Source of the DNA: Oscillospiraceae bacterium
GTDB taxonomy: Bacteria; Bacillota; Clostridia; Oscillospirales; Oscillospiraceae
Reading direction: 5' to 3'
NCBI GenBank assembly: GCA_902765595.1
Contig: CACXAQ010000002.1
Location: 124,001-188,000 of the forward strand
DNA length: 64,000 bases
Shown here piece by piece: positions 27,362-36,184 of this stretch. Every line of letters begins with the position of its first letter. Positions within the stretch are counted from its first letter, which is position 1. The position numbers were made by a program, and so were the translations under genes. A model generated the notes under the pieces. It was not told where the DNA came from. It saw nothing but the letters and a program-made list of their open reading frames with translations, and made no database searches.

Positions 27362-27672
27362 CTGCTCGTCTTCCTTGCTGGTGTACTAAGGCTGGTATCC
27401 TCGATCACGTCGTGCAGAAGGGCCGCACAGATGGAGTCTTCATCCAGGCCCAGATCCACAGAGATATCCGCCGCAGCCACGCAGTGCGTCACATAGGGGG
27501 AGCAGCCGTCCTTGCGGAGCTGGCCCGCGTGGGCCAGCTTCGCCATCTCATAGGCAGCACGGATCCGCCCCAGGTCCATGGGATGACCGGAGCTTTGGAT
27601 CTTCTTCTCCAGCGCGTCATACATGACGTCCGGATCCAGAGGAATATTGACCTGTTTTACTTCTTCATTCAT
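27310..27672 (-). pseudogene. relA: RelA/SpoT N-terminal HD fragment, frameshifted
   Basis: Starts MNEEVKQVNIPLDPDVMYDA and carries AGQLRKDGCSPYVTHCV and LLHDVIEDT, the first metal-binding His and His-Asp of the (p)ppGpp hydrolase. After EDTSL the reading leaves the family (STPARKTSRW) and ends at 27310. In the other frame the sequence resumes with YTSKEDEQMENL. The family normally has about 30 residues between these points, including the EVA-LVEGVT stretch, so a deletion of a length not divisible by three is inferred near 27385-27392. The join is flanked by a GCTGGT direct repeat (27377-27382 and 27391-27396). Assembly error is an alternative. Confidence 0.8.
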
Positions 27673-27703
27673 TGCGGGACTCCCGGATACCAGAATAGGA
27701 ACT

Positions 27704-29728
27704 TCAAATGGTCAGATCCTGCGCTTCCCGACTGAGCTGCTGCATCAGCCCGGTGGCGTTCAGATCGGCTTTCCCCTCGATGGAGGCGGTACAGGCGTTG
27801 AAAATGCGTCCGTCGGGGCTTTTCAGCAGCCCGGCCTCCAATAAAACCATCAGGCACAGGCAGAAGCGCTCCGGCTCCATGTCGGGGGGACACTGACGGA
27901 GGATCTCTTCCACGGTCGGACCCAGAGAGATGCACCCGTCGAAACGACGCCAGAGCTGGACAAAATCGGAACGGTCCGGACAGAACACCGAAGCGGCATA
28001 GCAGCTTTGTGCGTCTCCCAAAAGGATGCGCCTACAGAGCGCTGTCCCATCATGTCTGCGGATGGCCGAGACGATCAGCTGCAGAGAACAGTGGCCGCGA
28101 AACTCGTTGGCCTGAGGAACAAAAGCCACATCGACCCGATCACCCTCGGAGATCCCCAGCTCCTGGGCGGAGTGGGAAAAGAAGATCCCTTCCAGCCTGG
28201 CGCGCCCATAGCGAAAACGCAGCTTCAAATGACGGCCGCCGCCGACCTGATCGGCCGACTCCAGCAAAGCGTTGTTCAAGCAAAAGACAGGCTTGGGATT
28301 GCCGTTCCCGTAGGGCTCCAGCCGGTCCAGCTCCCGCACGTTTTCCAAAGAGAGCAGAGAGGGGTCCCGGATCAGCAGATCGCAGGAGACTTCCGGCTGC
28401 GGTTCCGGGCGGTTTTTCCGATAATAGTCCGAGAGCGCGCGGCGGAAATCCGGCAGCTTCTCGCTGCGGATGGTCATCCCCGCGGCCAGAGCATGTCCGC
28501 CGAAGCCCAGCAGATGCTCCGAACAGGCGGAGAGCGCCTCAAAGAGATTGAAGCCGCCGTAGCTCCGGCAGGAGCCTTTGCCATGATCCCCCGTGAGGCA
28601 GACCATGATGGCAGGCAGCGAAAACTGCTCCGCCAGACGGGAGGCGGCAATGCCGATGACGCCTTGATGCCAGCGGTCGCTGGCCAGCACGATGGGACCG
28701 TCCGGCGTTTTTCCCTCCAGCTTGGAGAGCGCGTCATGCCAGATCTCCGTTTCGATGCTTTGCCGCTTCCGGTTGAGCTCGCACAGCTCCGCAGCCAGGG
28801 AGGCGGCTTCGGCGGGATCCGTGCACATGAGCAGATCCGCGGCCTTGGTGGCCTGTCCCAGCCTGCCGGCGGCGTTGAGCCGGGGGGCCAGGCTGAAGCC
28901 GATGGCGGATGCGGTCAGCCGTTCCGGATCGACCCCGGCCTCTTTCAGCATGGCGGAAAAACCGGGACGGGGATGAGAGGACAGCATTTCCAGCCCCCGG
29001 CGGACCAGATAACGGTTCTCCCCCACAAGGGGCATTACATCCGCCACGGTACCCACCGCCACCAGGTCGGCATAACGGTCCAGCATGGCGGCAGGGTCGC
29101 CATCCACGGCACAGATCAGCTTCAGCGCCACGCCCACACCGGCAAGATCCGGGTTGGGGTAGCGGTTGCCCTCCTGCTTGCAGTCGATCACCGCGAGAGC
29201 GTCCGGCAGGGCGCCCTCTTTGCATTCGTGGTGATCGGTAACGATCATATCCAGCCCAATCTTCCGGGTATAAGCGGCCTCCTCCACGGCGGTGATGCCG
29301 CAGTCGACCGTAATGAGCAGGGTTACACCCTCCCGCCGCAGGCTGTCCAGCGCGGCGCAGTTGAGCCCATAGCCTTCTTCATTGCGGTCGGGGATATAAC
29401 CCACACAGTGCAAACCCTTGCTCTGCAGATAGTCCGTTACGAGACAGGTGGCGGTGATCCCGTCCACATCATAGTCACCGTAGACGGCGACGGATTCCCG
29501 CTTCTCGATGGCCCGGCGGATCCGCTCTACGGCTTCGGGCATGCCTGCCATCAGCAGCGGATCATGCAGACAGGCAAGCCCGCCGTCCAAAAGGGCGCGG
29601 GCGTCTGTGACCGTGCGGATCCCCCGCAGAGCCAGGACAGCAGAAAGGAGCGGCCCGCAGCCCGCTTGTCTCAGCTCCGCCGGGTATTCCGGACGGGTAT
29701 ATGGTATTTTCCAATCCTGCAGCTTCAT
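27704..29728 (-). CDS. recJ: Single-stranded-DNA-specific exonuclease
   Basis: 674 residues from ATG 29728; upstream in-frame sequence precedes the promoter and is not counted. The DHH-family motifs are present: VYGDYDVDGITATCLV, LLITVDCGIT, IVTDHHECKEGALP, and LAPRLNAAGRLGQA. The DHHA1 domain has GFGGHALAAGM. RecJ degrades 5' ends of single-stranded DNA in recombination and repair. First gene of the operon, with a promoter at 29762-29790; relA follows after 31 bases. apt, often between recJ and relA, is absent. Confidence 0.95.
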   Translation of the reverse strand: MKLQDWKIPYTRPEYPAELRQAGCGPLLSAVLALRGIRTVTDARALLDGGLACLHDPLLMAGMPEAVERIRRAIEKRESVAVYGDYDVDGITATCLVTDYLQSKGLHCVGYIPDRNEEGYGLNCAALDSLRREGVTLLITVDCGITAVEEAAYTRKIGLDMIVTDHHECKEGALPDALAVIDCKQEGNRYPNPDLAGVGVALKLICAVDGDPAAMLDRYADLVAVGTVADVMPLVGENRYLVRRGLEMLSSHPRPGFSAMLKEAGVDPERLTASAIGFSLAPRLNAAGRLGQATKAADLLMCTDPAEAASLAAELCELNRKRQSIETEIWHDALSKLEGKTPDGPIVLASDRWHQGVIGIAASRLAEQFSLPAIMVCLTGDHGKGSCRSYGGFNLFEALSACSEHLLGFGGHALAAGMTIRSEKLPDFRRALSDYYRKNRPEPQPEVSCDLLIRDPSLLSLENVRELDRLEPYGNGNPKPVFCLNNALLESADQVGGGRHLKLRFRYGRARLEGIFFSHSAQELGISEGDRVDVAFVPQANEFRGHCSLQLIVSAIRRHDGTALCRRILLGDAQSCYAASVFCPDRSDFVQLWRRFDGCISLGPTVEEILRQCPPDMEPERFCLCLMVLLEAGLLKSPDGRIFNACTASIEGKADLNATGLMQQLSREAQDLTI

Positions 29729-29761
29729 ACGATCCCACTTGTATTCTTTTCTTATTATAAT

Positions 29762-29790
29762 ATCATACCAAAACTCATGTTTGATTGCAA
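29762..29790 (-). promoter_or_regulatory. Promoter of the recJ-relA-dtd-galE operon
   Basis: Minus strand TTGCAA (29785-29790), 17-base spacer, TATGAT (29762-29767), 34 bases before the recJ start. Confidence 0.7.
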
Positions 29791-29811
29791 GTGCGGAGGG
29801 GAACTTAATTG

Positions 29812-30393
29812 CTATTTGTTGTAATCGGTCAGCCTTTTGAGCCCGCCGCTGAAAACGGGCGCATGCAGCACATGCTCCAGCGCCTCCTCCGGCGTGGCGC
29901 ATACCGCGAAGAGCTCAAAGCAGCGGCGGCTGAGAAAGCCGTCTTCCGCGGCGCGCTCCAGAAGAGCTGTCAGGGGAGCGTAGTAATCTCGGGTATTCAG
30001 CAGCGCCATGGGCTTTCCGTGGCGGCCCAGCTGCTTGAGAGTGAGCGTCTCAAAGAACTCCTCAAAGGTTCCGATCCCGCCGGGGAGGGCGATAAAAGCG
30101 TCGCTTTCCCGGTGCATGGCGGTTTTCCGCTCGGCCATGGTGTCGGTATAGAGAAAGCGGGTGCAGCCGGGATACAGGACCCCCGGCTCGTCAAAGAAAC
30201 GCGGGGCGATCCCAAGGATCTCGCCGCCGCGCTCTGCGGCACCCTCGGCGCAGGCCCCCATCAATCCGCCTGCCCCGCCGCCGAATACCAGGCTGTGGCC
30301 CGCTGCCGCGAGAAGCCGCCCAAGTTCCCGGGCTGCCTCGAAGTATGCGCGATCAAGCTCCGAAGAGGACGCGCCGTATACACAGATCCTCAT
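29812..30393 (-). CDS. LOG-family (TIGR00730-type) Rossmann protein
   Basis: 193 residues from ATG 30393, with AGGAGGA upstream. It starts MRICVYGASSSELDRAYF, has LVFGGGAGGLMGACAEGA and the diagnostic IALPGGIGTFEEFFETL (PGGxGTxxE). Family members are nucleoside-5'-monophosphate phosphoribohydrolases, often mis-named lysine decarboxylase. Cytoplasmic and monocistronic, with its own promoter at 30423-30451. Confidence 0.92.
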   Translation of the reverse strand: MRICVYGASSSELDRAYFEAARELGRLLAAAGHSLVFGGGAGGLMGACAEGAAERGGEILGIAPRFFDEPGVLYPGCTRFLYTDTMAERKTAMHRESDAFIALPGGIGTFEEFFETLTLKQLGRHGKPMALLNTRDYYAPLTALLERAAEDGFLSRRCFELFAVCATPEEALEHVLHAPVFSGGLKRLTDYNK

Positions 30394-30422
30394 ATCCCGA
30401 TCCTCCTGTTTCCTTTGACCAG

Positions 30423-30451
30423 AGTATAGCATACTTGCCACCGGAGCGCAA
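30423..30451 (-). promoter_or_regulatory. Promoter of the LOG-family gene
   Basis: Minus strand TTGCGC (30446-30451), 17-base spacer, TATACT (30423-30428). Confidence 0.65.
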
Positions 30452-30567
30452 ACCGGGATGAAAACCAGTAAGCGAGAAGCCGATCCGGCAGATGCTGCAC
30501 GGTTCCGGACCCGGTAAGGTCCGACGGAAAAGAAGAAAACGGTCATACCTATTATAATATGGAAGCT

Positions 30568-30608
30568 CAGCGGCACTGGGCCCCGCAAATGGGGACCCTG
30601 TGCCGCTG
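30568..30608. terminator. Stem-loop in the divergent spacer
   Basis: CAGCGGCAC at 30568-30576 pairs with GTGCCGCTG at 30600-30608, with an inner GGGCCCC/GGGG region. It lies in the 347-base spacer between the divergent LOG and EamA genes, which contains no gene and two promoters. Role uncertain. Confidence 0.4.
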
Positions 30609-30628
30609 AAATTCACCCTGCGATGCAC

Positions 30629-30657
30629 TTGCATGGTCCGGGCTGACCGGCTATAAT
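30629..30657 (+). promoter_or_regulatory. Promoter of the EamA transporter gene
   Basis: TTGCAT (30629-30634), 17-base spacer, TATAAT (30652-30657). Confidence 0.75.
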
Positions 30658-30740
30658 GAAATGCGGAAGAACTTTTCCCGCACAGTCGCATGGCCCCCAA
30701 AACCAACTTTCCCGCCCACCTGGAATCGGTAGAGAATGCT

Positions 30741-31667
30741 ATGAACAATGAACGCATGAACAACTGGAAAGTGTACATTGCCTGCATCATCGGCCACGTG
30801 TTCTGGGGCTTCAGCTTCTTTGCCTCGCGCACGGCGCTGAATATTGCCCATGTGTTCGTTCTGCTCAGTCACCGCTTTCTGATTGCCTTTCTTCTGATGA
30901 GCCTGCCGGCTGTCCGCCTCGTTCGCTTAAGGGGGAAGGGGAGGCGGGTGCTCCTGCTGGTGCTGCTGGGCCTTGCCGAGCCGGTGGTGTATTTCTTCGG
31001 TGAGCAATACGGACTGCTGCATTCCAACACCATCTTTTCCGGCGTGATGATCGCCATGATCCCCATCGTCTGCACGCTTCTTGCGATCCCTTTCCTGGGG
31101 GAGCGGGTGAGCGGAGGACAGGTCTTTTTCAGCCTTCTCTCCGTCGGCGGCGTCATCGGGATCGGTTTGCTGCAGAAAAGCTCCGGCAGCCTGGATTGGA
31201 TCGGTGTGCTGGCCCTGTTGGTGGCGGTGCTCTCCGCCTCCGCCTACACGCTGATCAGCCGCGGCATTTCCAAGGATTTTACAGCTTTTGAGCGCACCTA
31301 TATGATGATGCTGGAAGGCGCCGTCGCCTTCAGCGTGCTGGCGCTGATCCAATGCCGGGGAAGCGTCTCTGCCTATCTGCAGCCGCTGCAGAACGGTACG
31401 TATTTGCTGTCGCTGCTGTTCCTGTCTGTCTGCTGCTCGGTAGTGGCCTATTTTCTTTCCGGCTATTCCATCGGCAAGCTGAGCGTCGCCCGCCAGACGG
31501 TCTTTGCCAATCTGACTACGGCGGTGTCGATCTTCGCCGGCGCCGTATTCCTGCATGAACCCTTTTCCTGGGAGAGCCTCATGTGCTGCATCCTGATCCT
31601 TGGCGGAATATACGGGGTCCAGCATATGGCGTCCCATGAGGAGCGAGCAAAAACTCGGGAAGGATGA
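30741..31667 (+). CDS. EamA/DMT-family transporter
   Basis: 308 residues from ATG 30741 (an in-frame ATG at 30690 adds a polar tail with no better ribosome site). Ten hydrophobic segments in two five-helix halves are visible, for example VYIACIIGHVFWGFSFFASR at the start and VFANLTTAVSIFAGAVFLHE near the end, the latter typical of EamA repeat 2. Likely exports or imports a small metabolite; substrate unknown. Own promoter and a strong terminator mark a single-gene unit. Confidence 0.88.
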   Translation: MNNERMNNWKVYIACIIGHVFWGFSFFASRTALNIAHVFVLLSHRFLIAFLLMSLPAVRLVRLRGKGRRVLLLVLLGLAEPVVYFFGEQYGLLHSNTIFSGVMIAMIPIVCTLLAIPFLGERVSGGQVFFSLLSVGGVIGIGLLQKSSGSLDWIGVLALLVAVLSASAYTLISRGISKDFTAFERTYMMMLEGAVAFSVLALIQCRGSVSAYLQPLQNGTYLLSLLFLSVCCSVVAYFLSGYSIGKLSVARQTVFANLTTAVSIFAGAVFLHEPFSWESLMCCILILGGIYGVQHMASHEERAKTREG

Positions 31668-31686
31668 ACCGCCCCCACGAGACATC

Positions 31687-31732
31687 AAAAGGAGCCTGAC
31701 ACAAAGCACTTGCTTCGTGTCAGGCTCCTTTT
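31687..31732. terminator. Bidirectional intrinsic terminator
   Basis: AAAAGGAGCCTGACAC pairs perfectly with GTGTCAGGCTCCTTTT around a 14-base loop. It ends the transporter gene and faces the deacetylase remnant. Confidence 0.9.
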
Positions 31733-31743
31733 GTCTTTGCCAT

Positions 31744-31992
31744 TCATTTGGCCCACTGTCTTCCTGTGTTGTCGATATAGGTGTCGCCGGAGAGCAGGAT
31801 CTGGGATACGGGGACGATGGTGTAGCCGTCCGCCTGCAGCGCCTCGATGATCCCGGGCAAGGCCTCCGGCGTATGTTCGGCGGCGTTGTGGAAGAGGATG
31901 ATGCTGCCGGAACGGACGTTTTTCAGCACCCGCTGCTGGATCTCCTGTGCAGAGATGCCCTTCCAGTCCAGACTGTCGCGATCCCATATAGC
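31744..31992 (-). pseudogene. Polysaccharide deacetylase, 3' remnant
   Basis: The minus strand encodes WDRDSLDWKGISAQEIQQRV, then SGSIILFHNAAEHTPEALP, IIEALQADGYTIVPVSQIL and a tail. This is the C-terminal third of a NodB-type deacetylase (PdaB/SpoIIQ-like group), with the conserved D-S-L-D-W-K and the ILFHN motif carrying the final catalytic-site His. Homology stops abruptly at about 31992, and the N-terminal two thirds, including the metal-binding Asp and His-x3-His, are absent. The terminator at 31687-31732 still serves its 3' end. Truncation coincides with the start of the accessory region. Confidence 0.8.
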
Positions 31993-32217
31993 TGAAACCC
32001 TGAATTTACAAGGCTTTCATCAACAACAACGATGACGTCCTTTGGCTTTTCGGCTTCTGGTTATTTCCAAAGAAGGACAGATCGTTTCTGCAAAAAACTG
32101 ATCCCCTCCCGGAACGGCGTGCTTCAATAACTGCCTTGATTTTTTGTTTCAAAGTTGCAGTCTGAGCTTGAGCTGTTGAAGTTTTTCAGCATCTCGCCAA
32201 ATAGGCTAAAATATCTT
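31993..32217. other. Gene-free junction sequence
   Basis: AT-richer than both sides. The minus strand has an open stretch of about 45 codons (32009-32146) without a start codon that I cannot assign, possibly a remnant of a mobile gene. No other signal was seen. Confidence 0.4.
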
Positions 32218-32246
32218 TTGTCATTTCTTTCCCAGCATGGTATAAT
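32218..32246 (+). promoter_or_regulatory. Promoter of the alpha-CTD/ParB/helicase operon
   Basis: TTGTCA (32218-32223), 17-base spacer, TATAAT (32241-32246), near-consensus, 34 bases before GTG 32280. Confidence 0.8.
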
Positions 32247-32279
32247 TATTTAAAATGCTGACGGAAGGCGGATGGTTCG

Positions 32280-34973
32280 GTGAAGTATGTAACGCGAGAA
32301 GATGATATTTCAGTATTGCAAATGTCCGTCCGGGTGACCAATTGCATGAACAGGGTAAAGCTTCATACAGTCGGTGAGTTTCTGGATTATCCGGAAGATC
32401 AGTTTCTTGATATTCGTAATCTTGGGAAAACTTCGCTTGAGGAAATCATGCGGATTCGCGCGGAACTGACCGGCGATAGCGGAGCCCAATTTCGACTTGT
32501 CGATAAAGAAGATCTCCCTGAAGATGATGCTCAAGCAGATGATATCATAGTGTCGGGCTCCACTGCGGAGGATCCCCACGTGCTGCTCTATGATCTCCCA
32601 ATCTCAGAAATGGGCCTATCCGTCCGGGCAAGAAACTGCCTGAACCGAGAAGGCTGGACAACCGCCTCACAGCTTGTCGGAAAAAGCTTGGAAGATCTTC
32701 TGGCGGTAAAGAACATGGGACGCAAAACCGCAGAGGAGATTCTCGCTGCGGTGTCAGAACTGTCTCTCCGGCTCTCTGATCAAGCCACGGGACTGTCCGC
32801 ATCCGGCAACAATGAAATTGCCGTCCTGGCGGAAGAACTGGCCAATGTTTTTGGCGGGATGGCCGGCACGTGGGCCTTGAAACTGGAGCAACTGCGTGAC
32901 GGCAATGCTTATGATCGGGAAACTCTTCTGAATCGCCTTCTTCAGGAAAATGAGATCTGCAGCGCGCAGAAGAATGCGATCTGTGATTATCTGGAAGCCC
33001 ATGAGGATCAGTCCTCCATGGCTGAGCTTATGGATTATATGGAAACGCGACTTGCCAGCGGCGCATTTACAGTAGCTCTCGTTGAGGAACTGGAAATCGA
33101 AGGGAAAATCGAGAGAAACGGTTCCACGGTGTTTCGGCGTTATGCGAGCGCTGCGGACTATGCGGAGGGGCTGAAAGACGAACGCCAAAAGGAAGTTTTG
33201 CTTGCCAGACTGAGCGGAAAAACCCTGGAGGAAACAGCCTCCGCATACAATATCACGAGAGAGCGCGTCAGACAGATTCAGAATAAAGCGCTAATCGGGC
33301 GTCCTCGTCTGAGAGAAGACAAGTATCTCTATGCTTTCCAGACCTATTTTTTCTCTCGGGAAGATTTCTGCATTGCCTTTGATGAGCCGGATGAAGTCTT
33401 TTATTTCTTGGAAATCGTAACCGGCAGAAAACAGACCGATACCCAACCGATTGAAAAGGCCCTAGAGGATGAAAACATCTCCGTAAAGATGCGGCGGCAG
33501 ATCGAGCGGGCTGTGTACAAACAGTTTGTGGTCATCGACGGTGTTCGGATTCTGAAGAAACGCCCTGATCTTGTGCGCTATGTTGTCAGCCGGTTTTGCA
33601 GAGAGCAGACGGATTACCAGGACTTCCTATCCTATTATGAGATGTTTCTGGAGGACCACGGCCTCACTGAAAAGGAAGACTTGATTATTGACAGCAGGAC
33701 ATATGAGAACAAGCTGAACGCCTGTGACTATGTTCTGTGGGCACACGGAAAAAGGTTGAGATATTATCCGATTGCGGACCATGATTACAACGAACTCTTT
33801 TCGATCATCACTTCTGAAGAGTATCAAAACAAGGAACTCTCCGCCCGCCTTTTCTTCTTGAATTACCCGGAACTCATGAGAGAGTTGGATATCCGCGATG
33901 AATATGAACTGCACAATATGCTGCGAAAAGCCTGGCCGGAAGAAGATGACCGAGTTCACTTTGGGAAGAATCCTACTCTGACGATCGGCCAGGCCAACCG
34001 GGATGATCAGGTCCTGGACCTGCTGCTTCAGTTCGCCCCAATCAGCGCACAGGATCTGGCTGCAAAGATGAAGGAGCTGTATGGCTTTGATCCGGCTACT
34101 TCGATAGGCTCATATTTTAACAGCTTTCGTGACTATTATCACAACGGTATCTATTCTATCAGCGCAAACGCACTGCCTCCTGAGCGCTTCATAGCCTTGC
34201 AAGAGACATTGACCCGAGATTTCTATTCTATTGAGAATATCCAAAAGCAGTATTTGCGTCTGTTCCCCACGTCAGAGAAATCGGATATCAATCCCTACAC
34301 GCTCAACACGCTTGGATTCCACGTTTATTCGGGCTATGTTATCAGCAGACGTTATTCCAACGCAACAGAGTATTTTACAAAACTGCTTACGGAAAACGAT
34401 ATTACAAATCTGGACGAGTTCAGCAAAGAGCTGCCATACATTGGTGCCTTTTCCAGCACGCTGCTCCACCTGCGGCAGCATCGAGAGGTCATCGAATTTG
34501 AACCCCACCGACTGGTCCATATCCGGCGTCTGGAAGCAGGCGGCGTTACGAAAGAGAAGCTCGCCGATTATTGCGACCGGGTTCTAAATTGGGTCGGACC
34601 CGATCGGATCTTTACCATTCATGCGATCCGTAGAGAGGGCTTTGCCCACGATCTGGACGATCTCGGTTTTGACGACTGGTTCTATTCCTCCCTTATTTGC
34701 GAGGATCCCCGTTTTTCTGCCCGCCGCATGGGCGGAACACGGCTCCTTTACAGCGGTCAGCGTGCCATCGTGCTGGAAGACCTGCTGACTGAACTCCTGT
34801 TGGAAAGAGAAAAGATTGAGATCTACGATCTGAAAGACCTTTTGGAGCAAGAATACGGTATTGTTCTGGACAAGGACAAGCTGACCTGGCTTGTGAAAGA
34901 GAGCAGCCTCTATTTCGATAACATCATGGAAACCGTATACCTGGATTACGATACATATTTTGAGGAGATATGA
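32280..34973 (+). CDS. Protein with two RNA polymerase alpha-CTD-like domains and a sigma-region-4-like HTH
   Basis: 897 residues from a GTG start behind GGAAGG. Residues about 9-64 and 104-161 each resemble the RNA polymerase alpha C-terminal domain (LGKTSLEEIM and MGLSVRARNCLNREGWTTAS with NMGRKTAEEIL), the HhH-type DNA- and protein-binding module. Residues about 310-340 (GKTLEETASAYNITRERVRQ followed by IQNKAL) match sigma-70 region 4.2. The remaining 550 residues are helical, possibly repeated winged-helix-like, and unrecognised. It overlaps or abuts the ParB-like gene. I infer a transcription-machinery-targeting or DNA-binding component of a multigene system; no enzymatic motif was seen. 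Confidence 0.75.
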   Translation: MKYVTREDDISVLQMSVRVTNCMNRVKLHTVGEFLDYPEDQFLDIRNLGKTSLEEIMRIRAELTGDSGAQFRLVDKEDLPEDDAQADDIIVSGSTAEDPHVLLYDLPISEMGLSVRARNCLNREGWTTASQLVGKSLEDLLAVKNMGRKTAEEILAAVSELSLRLSDQATGLSASGNNEIAVLAEELANVFGGMAGTWALKLEQLRDGNAYDRETLLNRLLQENEICSAQKNAICDYLEAHEDQSSMAELMDYMETRLASGAFTVALVEELEIEGKIERNGSTVFRRYASAADYAEGLKDERQKEVLLARLSGKTLEETASAYNITRERVRQIQNKALIGRPRLREDKYLYAFQTYFFSREDFCIAFDEPDEVFYFLEIVTGRKQTDTQPIEKALEDENISVKMRRQIERAVYKQFVVIDGVRILKKRPDLVRYVVSRFCREQTDYQDFLSYYEMFLEDHGLTEKEDLIIDSRTYENKLNACDYVLWAHGKRLRYYPIADHDYNELFSIITSEEYQNKELSARLFFLNYPELMRELDIRDEYELHNMLRKAWPEEDDRVHFGKNPTLTIGQANRDDQVLDLLLQFAPISAQDLAAKMKELYGFDPATSIGSYFNSFRDYYHNGIYSISANALPPERFIALQETLTRDFYSIENIQKQYLRLFPTSEKSDINPYTLNTLGFHVYSGYVISRRYSNATEYFTKLLTENDITNLDEFSKELPYIGAFSSTLLHLRQHREVIEFEPHRLVHIRRLEAGGVTKEKLADYCDRVLNWVGPDRIFTIHAIRREGFAHDLDDLGFDDWFYSSLICEDPRFSARRMGGTRLLYSGQRAIVLEDLLTELLLEREKIEIYDLKDLLEQEYGIVLDKDKLTWLVKESSLYFDNIMETVYLDYDTYFEEI

Positions 34974-34975
34974 AC

Positions 34976-36184
34976 ATGAATCTGTTGACCGAGGGCCTCG
35001 CCCTGCACCTTGTGGAACCCACCACGCTCAGCCGCAAGCTGACCATCGACGGCATCACCAAGGCCTACCCTGTCTATAAGGTGAAGCTGGATCAGCTCTT
35101 TTACAACGATCAGAACGACCGCATCGCCACCTGGATCAGTCAGTATAAGTCCCAGCACGGTGGCCAGGCGCCGAGCTCCGCCGATCGAGAGGCCTACAAC
35201 GCACTGATCGAGCAGTTCATCATCGAAAGTAATCCGGACGCCATCAAAAAGACCCAGAACAACATCGAGATGGTGGATCAGCGGGAGCCGGGCGTGATCC
35301 TGTGCGACGGGCGCATCATCGATGGCAACCGCCGCTTTACCTGTCTGCGTCGCCTGCAGCAGAAGAATCCCCGCTTCGGCTACTTTGAGACCGTCATCCT
35401 TGACCACAGCATCGAGCACAGCGCCAAGCAGATCAAGATGCTGGAGCTGTCGATCCAGCACGGCGAAGAGGCCCGCGTGGACTACAACCCCGTGGATCGG
35501 CTGGTCGGCGTGTACAACGATATCATCGACACCGGGCTGCTGACCGTTGAGGAATATGCCAAGAGCACCAACGAGACGCCCGCCCAGGTAAAATCCCGCA
35601 TGGAGACGGCCCAGCTCATGGTGGACTTCCTGGAGTTCATCAACGCACCGAAGCAGTTTTATATTGCCCGCGACCTGCAGGTAGTTTTCCCTCTGGAGGA
35701 GCTTGCGCGGCTGATGAAAAAGTGCCGTACGGAGGACGAAGCGGAGGACATCAAGATTGCGGTCTTTACCAACATCCTTATGAAGCCCTCCGGGGACATG
35801 ACCCGCTATATCCGCAGCATCAAGGCCATTGTGGGCAGCGAGTACCAGGAGGAGTTCCTCGCCGAGCAGCAGGAGCTGGCCATGCAGGTCGTGGACAGCC
35901 TGCCGCCGGTGGGCAAGGTCAGCAGCGAAAGCATCCGTGAGGAGATCCGCACCAATACCGAGATCACTGAGGCGCTGGATCGCTCCCTCGAAAAGGCCAC
36001 GACCAAGGTCAAAAAGAACGAGACTCGCAACCGCCCCATCCAGCTGGCCGAGAAGGCCACCAACTTTCTGGACGATATCGACGCCAACATTCTGCTGAAA
36101 ATGAACGACAGCGAGCTGCGCCGCTTCGAGCGGCAGCTTGACCGGCTGGAGGCCGTGATCGCTGCGCTGCGGGAGAATCTGTGA
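34976..36184 (+). CDS. ParB/sulfiredoxin-fold domain protein
   Basis: 402 residues from ATG 34976, which has GAGGAG 8 bases upstream; ATG 34970 overlaps the previous stop but is too close to the ribosome site. Residues about 111-120, DGRIIDGNRR, are the ParB/Srx signature (G-x-x-x-x-D-G-x-R-R), shared with DndB-like and other ParB-fold proteins that bind or hydrolyse nucleotides. The C-terminal half is helical with a coiled-coil-like tail (LRRFERQLDRLEAVIAAL). It ends inside the start of the helicase gene (GTGATG), so the three genes form one translationally coupled operon. Confidence 0.78.
   Translation: MNLLTEGLALHLVEPTTLSRKLTIDGITKAYPVYKVKLDQLFYNDQNDRIATWISQYKSQHGGQAPSSADREAYNALIEQFIIESNPDAIKKTQNNIEMVDQREPGVILCDGRIIDGNRRFTCLRRLQQKNPRFGYFETVILDHSIEHSAKQIKMLELSIQHGEEARVDYNPVDRLVGVYNDIIDTGLLTVEEYAKSTNETPAQVKSRMETAQLMVDFLEFINAPKQFYIARDLQVVFPLEELARLMKKCRTEDEAEDIKIAVFTNILMKPSGDMTRYIRSIKAIVGSEYQEEFLAEQQELAMQVVDSLPPVGKVSSESIREEIRTNTEITEALDRSLEKATTKVKKNETRNRPIQLAEKATNFLDDIDANILLKMNDSELRRFERQLDRLEAVIAALRENL

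Noticed and set aside
25442-27496. 684-codon plus-strand frame opposite relA
   Set aside because: Antisense of RelA domains that are clear on the minus strand.
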